A program made the translations under genes and the position numbers. This document shows, piece after piece, positions 57,049 to 64,000 of a stretch of DNA of 64,000 bases. Under the pieces are notes generated by a model. That model was not told the origin of the DNA. It ran no database searches and saw only the letters and a program-made list of their open reading frames with translations. The stretch is from Steinernema hermaphroditum. Its lineage: Eukaryota > Nematoda > Chromadorea > Rhabditida > Steinernematidae. The stretch covers positions 11,346,001-11,410,000 of the forward strand of contig CM059622.1 of NCBI GenBank assembly GCA_030435675.1. The letters run 5' to 3'. The stretch's first letter is position 1, and every line of letters starts with the position of its first letter.

Positions 57049-57848
57049 CACCGGCGGACATCTCGGAAGATAAAAGAGAGAACTGGCGCGGTAATTAATC
57101 CTCACCGCAGGTGACAAATAAAGGGCGTGACACCAACGCCCGAACTTTGGTGATTTATGGCATACTGTGCTTTGTTGCACTCAATCCACGGAGATTTATC
57201 ATGACATCGTGTTGTTGTTGCGAGCGCGAAGACTGTCGCAACGATTTTTAATCGCAATATTTCACGAAGACTTGCGCAACACCTCTTTGACGTCCATTAG
57301 AAATTCAGTATCGCAGATGACAAAGAAAGAACATGCTATTCTTCTGCTTAAAAGGGCTCTATGAATAATGAGAGTCACATTGTATTTCTGCTCATTTTTT
57401 TGGAGGATCATGAGTCCTCGCCCTCGGAACAGCATGCAATTGACAATTTCATCATGAAGCTGATATGTCCGGTATGCCAAAGTAGTTCAACAGCACCCGC
57501 CTTTCTCCGAATTCGATCAATCAATCTCCTTAGTGTTCCCCAGATGAGTAAGATATCCGACGAGCGTCATTCTAATAAATCAAGCTGTGTGCGCGTTTAT
57601 AAAGATGGTGAGTGTTTCTACACAAAAAGGCACAAATAGTGCAGTGCACTTTTAGATCAGTTTAAAAGGGAGTTTTCATTTTCCTTGAAACGCTGCTGAT
57701 GTCGTCGTAATCCGCGCGGGTGTCCTCGCCGATCAACGGAACGAGACTGAAAGTTGACGGTCATAGGCGTGGAATTTGTACTCTTTGACCCGCCACTGGT
57801 GTTCCCCGACTATGGGCACTGTGTTCCTGCCCATCGGTTGTGAACATT
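57049..57848. other. Intergenic region
   Basis: About 800 bases between two minus-strand genes. Plus-strand frames near 57167-57639 have no support. Nothing recognised. Confidence 0.4.
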
Positions 57849-58966
57849 TTATGTATTTCTTGAAATAGACGAAGAAACAGCTTCGGACACGAGGGTGATT
57901 GGTGTGACAGTCGCGACCTTCTTGCCAAACATCCGTAAAATGGCGTTCTTCACGGAGTCTCTTACGTACCTTAAGTCCAACCATGTATAAATCTCGCTTT
58001 TCACGCTCATTACCTATTAAGTACTAGATACCCACACATGTTGAAGACGGGAACCAAGCGTGGCAGTATCGTAAAAGCTATGTTGACCGCCGGAGGCGCT
58101 TGCGTGAAGTTCCAGTTGGCGATCATATTTAGTATCCAATAGCTGGTTCCCGGCACGAAAGTGACGAGTCCTTGAAACAGTATTCGCATTTCGTGCGAAT
58201 CGATCTTGACGACGCTTTGAAAGCGACATTTCTAAATGGAAGTTGAAGGACTCGAGGAGCTTACCACCATTTAGGCACCATACCTCGAAAATGATAGCGA
58301 CAATAATGATCAAGTAGCAAAAGAAGGAGGCAATGATGGCAGAAAAGTCGGAATAGTAATAAACGCTGTGGATTTGCTTTCCGGACAAGGTGGTGTTGAT
58401 CAGATTGATCGTAAAGGCGTTGTCGTCAAAGATGTAAGACATTTCCAGGTTGTATCGGCTGAAGAGGTACACGATAGCGAATGCACATATCCAAACCAAT
58501 ACGGCGAGCATTTTAAAGAAGAGGTCCGCGAATTTAATTCTGAGATTCAGAATCATGACAACTCTATTGAGAGCGAGGATTAGTTCCAAGAAGTGGAGAA
58601 CCCATTCGTATACGATATGAACTGCACTGCATGTCTAAAGATTAGCACGTTGAGAGCGTTCTGACCACAATACCAAACCTCGAACAAAAGAGGCATGACG
58701 ATGGATTGAGAAAATGTCATGATGCAGGCCTCCACGATGGCTATCATAAACATACAGTCGATAATTCCAATATGAGCCATTATCCAGAAGGCCGTGTGCT
58801 TTTTGAACTGGCTTTTGTTGAAAAAGAGCTGAAAGCTTTTGACATGCGATGTGAATCTAATCGGAATTACCTTGGTGATGAACATGTAAACTGGTAGAAC
58901 AAGCGTAACGAGAAATACAGAAACGGAAGCGATCACAATCGCCGTTGCACGTGTGTCACCATTCAT
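57849..58966 (-). CDS. Seven-transmembrane chemoreceptor 9 (second Srt/Srx-like type)
   Basis: Five exons (58966-58871, 58828-58679, 58634-58284, 58231-58014, 57969-57849) give 311 residues. Helix 1 ends LVLPVYMFITK; helix 2 has AFWIMAHIGIIDCMF; helix 3 follows a Cys (TCSAVHIVYEWVLHFLELILALNR in two parts); helix 6 contains RILFQGLVTFVPG; helix 7 is RLVPVFNMCGYLVLNR; and the tail YVRDSVKNAILRMFGKK follows. The Cys before helix 3 and the FETCS region separate it from receptors 1-8. The first intron is at the equivalent place, the others are not, so the two types share only deep ancestry. Sister of receptor 10. Confidence 0.85.
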
Positions 58967-59894
58967 CGCTAGTAAAGCTTCTCCTTGTGGGAAAGATGGA
59001 GAAGGAGAGTAAGTTTAATTTCTTTTCCGCCGCAAATTGCGGAGAGGCAAAAGTTCAATATTGAAAAGGAATTTTTATAACGCCCATTTGGATTGAAGCC
59101 CTGATGCACTCGGCTATAAGTTTTTCAATAAGTTTGTCCTTTTGAAAAGAGCATTGAGGTGTTAATCTTTTGAAGTCGAACGTGAGATTCCCTGAGATAT
59201 GAAGGGATTACGAAGCGGAACAAAGGCGCTATTCAGAAATAGCGGAACTTTGATGAAGCGATAGATGAGAATCCAAGAGAGAAGGTGCAGAGCATTGGTG
59301 ATCTTCTAGAACAGTGTGCGAAGAAATGAAAATCAGAGGGCACACTATATCGGAACGAACCTCAGACGCAATCCAGATTTCGCTGGTTTCCACCATCCTT
59401 CGTGAACTTTTGCATCAGAAGCGTATGAAATACGTCAAAATGAGGAGCGGACAGTCCAAAATAGTTGTCGTCTACGCGACTGGAATTTTATTGCATGATC
59501 CAAAGGTACACGCAGGAATCGTCGAACCTCCAGAAACGACAGCGGAATCGGGGCGATTGGGGCACAAGGGCCGTTCATGTGACAAATGAATTTTGCATCA
59601 AGGTCAAATAATCGAGCACATCTCTCAAAAAACTTTCTAGCTGACTCTACAAAGAAGCTCATACTGATATTTTAGGAGATTCTTGCTTAATGTTCCAATA
59701 ATGCGATAATCAATTGAGGACCCAGAGTGACAAGGAAAATCGTTACTTTTTCCTCAAACTGTCACGGATGACGCCGTAAAGGCGCGGTACAGGTCTTCAG
59801 AGTAGGACGGTGTTTCAGCAGTTTATTTGTTATCATTTAGAGTGTTTACTGATATTCATTGATATATTATTGTTTATTATTCTCCAATGAACCT
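58967..59894. other. Intergenic region between receptors 9 and 10
   Basis: About 930 bases. A plus-strand frame at 59314-59589 has no recognisable content. Nothing else seen. Confidence 0.4.
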
Positions 59895-61182
59895 CTACGT
59901 CGCACTACTTCTTCGCGAAGCCGACGTCGGTTTTCCACTTCCCAGGCTGATTGTTCTTACAGACGACCGTTTTCTGCGAAGAACTTTCAGGACAAGCGCC
60001 AGAATCGATTCTCTCACGTACCTAAAATGTGATGCACGCTTGTTCGGAGACATGCGTGGAATGAACATACGTATTCAGTGCAAGATATCCGAGGAGGTTG
60101 AGCACGGGAACGAGTCGTGGAAGAATGCTGAATAGAATGTTGACTCCCATGGACGCTGTGCTGAACTTGAATTGAGCGATCATTGTCAAGCTCCAGTAAA
60201 TGGCTCCCGGAAGAAAGGTCACCAGACCCTGTGTGAATATTCGGATCTCGTGCGATTCAATCTTGATGTCACTGCGGAATTGACATTTCTACAAAAGGCG
60301 TTTAGATTTCAAGCTTACTGATTCTGTTTACCTGAATGAGCACAGCTGCTATAACGATAATATAACATACAAACGAGATCACAACAGCTGATAAGTCGGA
60401 TATAAAGTAAACTCGGTAGACGAGGTCGGCCTCCACCGAGTGAATGTAAGAATCTACTTCTAAGGTGAATGCGCTGTCGTTGTAGTTATAAACTAGTCCC
60501 ATTCGGTATTTGTGAAAGAAGAAGAGAATAACAAGGACAGATATCCAAACCGATATCGTAAGAATCTGGAAATCGCTGGTATTGTGAGATTTAAATAAAT
60601 ATAAAAGATACCTTGAAGAGAGCTTCCATGGAATTAAATTTTATGTTAAGTATAATGAATAGACGGTTTATAGCCAGCACCAAAGCGAGGAAGTGAAGCA
60701 CCCATTCGTAGGCACCGTGTATGGCACTACATGCCTGAAACGATACTGTAAGAATTTGAAGGCTGTTTCTGTTAGACCACTCGAAATCGTGGCATTCGCT
60801 AAAACCTTTTGAAAGTCCCTCAAAAATTATAATGTGTTCTAGACTAATTTTTTTTCATCTACCTCGGTAAGAAGAAAATGATGTGTTCATACCTCACGTA
60901 GCAGTGGAATGAAGTCATTTTCAGCCAGCGTCATCACACTTGCTTGAACGGTAGCTAGCAGGAATAGACAGTCAATTATTCCGACATTGGCCATTATGAA
61001 GTACGCGGAATGTTTTGTAAATCTCGTCTTTTTGAGGAATAGCTCCAAAGAGTGCTATGTCATCCTACACCATCTGTTTCTGAACCTACCCTCACCACAC
61101 AGAAGTAAAGCGGTAGCACAATAACTGATGTAATAATGGTAACAGATGCAATAAGAACTGCCGCCACTCGTGGAGTATTCAT
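59895..61182 (-). CDS. Seven-transmembrane chemoreceptor 10 (second Srt/Srx-like type)
   Basis: Six exons (61182-61090, 61054-60893, 60734-60612, 60565-60332, 60288-60071, 60021-59895) give 318 residues. It parallels receptor 9: SAYFIMANVGIIDCLF, ACSAIHGAYEWVLHF, LVLAINRLFII, RIFTQGLVTFLPGAIYW, RLVPVLNLLGYLALNT, and tail YVRESILALVLKVLRR. The penultimate exon is 218 nt in both genes. The third exon of receptor 9 corresponds to exons 3 and 4 here, split by an extra intron (60611-60566). The first intron is only 35 nt. Confidence 0.85.
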
Positions 61183-62148
61183 TTCCGTCGGGACCACTGA
61201 TCTGAAAAGAAACCTTGTCATCTCTGATACTGCTTCTGAAAAGGCCTTTTTTAGTCAGCGGTCACATGGAGAACCTCACATTTTCACGTGAGCCTTTACA
61301 TGGATTTTCTCATGATCTTTTTTATCACTTCCGCGTGACCAAAAAATTAGATCGACTGGTCGGTGATTGCACTATTATATGAACAGCATTTACGGAAGAG
61401 TTTCAGCTTAAAAGTGGACAGATTGCCACTACAATGTGAGCATACAATTTCCCATGTAGCAACAACTCTTCATATAAGAAAACTAGAAATCTGGTTTTTG
61501 TTCACGTCCGCTGCGTGCTGCCCTCATTAGTACGGTTGAGAAAATACAAAATAGGGATCACTAGCCAATGAACTGAGAACGCACTTATTTTTATAATTGC
61601 ACTGAACTCAGACGGAAACAGACGTTTCGAAATTCAAATTCAGTAACCCTAGACATAATCGGCAGTCGTTCTAAGAGTGCAGGTGATCACTGGATCTCTC
61701 TGTGAAAGGAGCTTTAAAGGAGTCCCATGCGAACATACTTGCAAGGAGGTCACATGCGAAGCACGTGAAGTTTTTGCATAAAATTACGACCTTGACTTTT
61801 GCAAGCACTGCAACGATCGCAAAAATAGAGATTCATCGGCAAAGGTAGTTTGAAGTTTGTACATTCTTTCCGAAGCTTCATCGTCATTGTAAGCGGTAAA
61901 TGTCTATCTATCGCATCGTACATCTCCGCATTCCTTGCGCTGATCCTTATAAGACAAGCAGCCAATCTTGAACCTGCCCGCATGATGACTGGCAGTAAGG
62001 GGAACTACAAATGCAGGGTGCATCGAGACCGGTGGTTAATGTCGACGTTGCTTGATATCCGTTTCAAGCACGACTTCATCGAGGTGAAAAGAAGGGACGG
62101 TGCTCCGGCTTCTTTCATCAACATAACCTTTGAATGAAGCTAACGAAA
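61183..62148. other. Intergenic region left of the mariner-type element
   Basis: About 970 bases. The plus frame 61850-62137 ends in a coding-like stretch (STLLDIRFKHDFIEV) but has no support from splice sites or a known family. Confidence 0.35.
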
Positions 62149-62150
62149 TA

Positions 62151-62716
62151 TTGGGTTGAAATATTGAAAATGACCGTTTTTAAAAGTGAATGTTTAAAAA
62201 CCACAAAAACGCTCATTTCACTTAAGGTATTCACCATTCGATTGCTCAACGTTGGTCGTCTTTTCGGGCTAGAACCGGATCCTTCCTTTTGTAGAAAGTC
62301 CGAGGATTGAGGTCAAAAACTGTTTTGGTCTGATTTTCGACCTCTTTGCCTTGTTCTGCGTGGTTTCCTGTGATGCTTCCATTTACGGATCAGTACAGAT
62401 GACAGTAAGATAGGCCTGGGAGAGTGATAGATAAGCAACAAAAAAGAAATTTTTTACCTTAAAATGGAAAGCCATTCTGAGGGTCAACTTTAAAAAATGC
62501 GGTCTCGGGCACTCGTACTTTTTGAGAATCCGAGGGTCATTTTTTCAACATTTCGCCTCTGTTTCTGTAACGCAGAAGTGAACTCGTGGAGCCGCTATGT
62601 GGGCTTAGTAGCTGTGTGTAGCAGCTACCTGGTAGATGTCCCCGTTGTCTGTTATAGTACTTAATCGATTAGAAACGCTCGAATTAACAGCGGTCATTTT
62701 CAATGTTTCAACCCAA
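62151..62716. mobile_element. Mariner-type MITE, about 566 bp
   Basis: TATTGGGTTGAAATATTGAA at 62149 and its complement ending at 62718 form 27-bp inverted ends with one mismatch (…ATATT… against …ACATT…), both reaching GAAAATGACC. TA flanks both ends (62149-62150, 62717-62718). TTGGGTTG is a mariner-like start. The interior has no transposase frame. Confidence 0.75.
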
Positions 62717-62718
62717 TA

Positions 62719-63513
62719 TGTAGATGCGTGAAGCAAGAAGAGCTCAAGACATTGGGACAGTTCAGAACAATAACAACGTTCTATTCTGGACGAGAAACTG
62801 CAGTTGTATTTGTAAGGGATTAGGGATAGCAGATGAATGAAAGCTCAATTGAAAGCTTCAAAAATTTTTTTCAGTTTTTACTTTCGACCTTCAAGTTCTG
62901 AGTTCTCGGACAGCCCTGTTTCGGATGTTATCTGACGTGATATATTTCTGGTCATTGAAGGAACAGTAATTTCCAACACATGCTAAGTGTTCATGGGTTT
63001 TTGTAGCAGCTGTCAACATAAGATCTCCAGCCTTTCACCATCAGTTTCTTTCGTCTTCTGTTGAAGTGAGTCGCATTTGCAAAAATTTTGATGACTTATA
63101 CAGTACCAACCAATGATACAGAGAGTGTACCGCCTAGTAAATGCATTCGCTGAACCTCATCCTCTGATGTGATCACTTAATTGTCTTAGTGATCAGAATC
63201 ATTAATCACAGAACTTAAAAATAAACTAGTGGCATGTAGAAATAAGAACTTGCTATTTTTGCTACCAAGATGAACTTCGGGTTCGAATGGCTGAAACATC
63301 GACTAAACGGCACGTTTCTCGCAGCAGATTCGTGCGAATAATGTGTTCTATTTTCAAATTAACTTAGAGTATCGCGAAAACGTAAATATTTCCAAAACAG
63401 ATATTAACAGAGAACACGTTTGTGAAAAATAGCATATATTTGCGGACAGCAATACTTCCAATGACAACAAATGCCTCGCCGCAGTTGTCGAAGTTGTTCA
63501 CGTAGGAGCTATT
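62719..63513. other. Intergenic region right of the mariner-type element
   Basis: About 800 bases, A/T-rich. A minus-strand frame (63364-63696) overlaps the small peptide gene antisense and lacks support. Nothing recognised. Confidence 0.4.
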
Positions 63514-63660
63514 ATGAAGGTAATACTTCTCGTTCTTCTTCTTTTTGTGGTGGTATTCTCTGAAGGTGTGAATTTGCCCACAAATTCTCCTCATGGCGTA
63601 GAGGGAAAAACGCAAGTGGAAGACTCTGATTTCGACGATATATTTCATGGTGTAAAGTAA
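63514..63660 (+). CDS. Very short secreted peptide
   Basis: A 48-residue frame starts with a clear signal peptide (MKVILLVLLLFVVVFSEG), followed by about 30 acidic, Ser/Asp-containing residues ending DDIFHGVK. A strong donor (AA|GTAAGTT at 63657) overlaps the stop; splicing to the TTAAAG acceptor near 63702 would replace the stop and end the protein KEPAP. Either reading gives a small secreted peptide. Peptide hormone, immune peptide or other role cannot be told. Below the size most gene finders accept. Confidence 0.45.
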   Translation: MKVILLVLLLFVVVFSEGVNLPTNSPHGVEGKTQVEDSDFDDIFHGVK

Positions 63661-63913
63661 GTTATAATAGAACAAACATAAATTTATTGACTGCAATTAA
63701 AGGAACCTGCTCCATAACACATTCGCATAATTTGCAGCTAGCACATAAAAATAAATTGTTTGATGGTGTGTCGTCAGCTGATGATTTGTAGCATTTAGTT
63801 CTTGATTTGATGCTAATGAGACTTCCATGTGTGCTTCACTTACATTGAAATATGCATATCGTCTTTAATTAGAGGACACTCTGGCAAATACCAAAGTAGC
63901 TACCAAAAAGTTA
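63661..63913. other. Intergenic sequence at the right edge
   Basis: A/T-rich sequence after the small peptide frame. It may include a second small exon of that gene (about 63703-63717). Nothing else seen. Confidence 0.35.
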
Positions 63914-63957
63914 TGTCACGACACATATGTACACGTATGTACATATGTGTTGTGACA
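63914..63957. repeat. Long near-perfect hairpin
   Basis: TGTCACGACACATATGTACA and its near-complement (one mismatch) are separated by CGTA. Twenty-base arms with a 4-nt loop could extrude as a cruciform or fold in RNA. The following GTGAGCCGGGCAGGTC may belong to an element that continues outside the window. Confidence 0.75.
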
Positions 63958-64000
63958 CTTCGTGAGCCGGGCAGGTCAAAGTCCTCCTTTCACACTAGCC

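Overview
The window looks like nuclear DNA of a free-living or entomopathogenic rhabditid-type nematode; the species cannot be fixed from the sequence. The reasons are a cuticle collagen with the nematode N-terminal domain, arrays of nematode-type seven-transmembrane chemoreceptors, very short introns (mostly 40-50 nt, GT...TTTCAG/TTTTAG), and worm-like versions of conserved genes. All exon coordinates were read by eye from splice signals, and reading phase was checked across each junction.

Left third (1-21.9 kb), conserved and gene-dense. Most of a DIP2 gene (511-9710, + strand) lies here, with an apparent alternative first exon at 4798. It is followed by a one-exon Srh/Sri-like receptor (-), a bifunctional polynucleotide kinase/3'-phosphatase (+), a Fer-like SH2 tyrosine kinase (-) whose kinase N-lobe is damaged, three uncharacterised genes, a cuticle collagen (+) and an SLC17-like MFS transporter (+).

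Middle (21.9-47 kb), gene-poor and rich in diverged repeats. It holds five chemoreceptor genes of one family (26.5, 28.5, 30.8, 38.8 and 42.2 kb) and a peroxisomal-type acyl-CoA thioesterase. It also holds a secreted cationic, Gly-Tyr-rich peptide gene on the minus strand (34858-35867) made of repeated micro-exons. A 334-bp hAT-like element with a perfect 8-bp target duplication sits inside one of that gene's 49-nt introns. A mariner-type MITE lies at 28.2 kb.

Right (47-57 kb), a repeated block. Three chemoreceptor genes alternate with three nearly identical secreted Gly/Ala/Val-rich protein genes; one set is inverted. Each Gly-rich gene has the same TATA box and the same divergent upstream segment. 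A related small secreted gene (48.1-48.4 kb) shares the position of the first intron. A secreted protein of unknown family ends this part (55.9-57.0 kb).

Far right (57-64 kb): two chemoreceptors of a second type with more introns, another mariner-type MITE, a very short secreted-peptide ORF and a 20-bp-arm hairpin.

The accessory part therefore pairs environment-sensing receptors with fast-turning-over secreted repeat proteins. The Gly-Tyr peptide and the Gly/Ala/Val-rich trio are the best candidates for undescribed biology. No tRNA, rRNA, spliced-leader RNA or CRISPR array was recognised.
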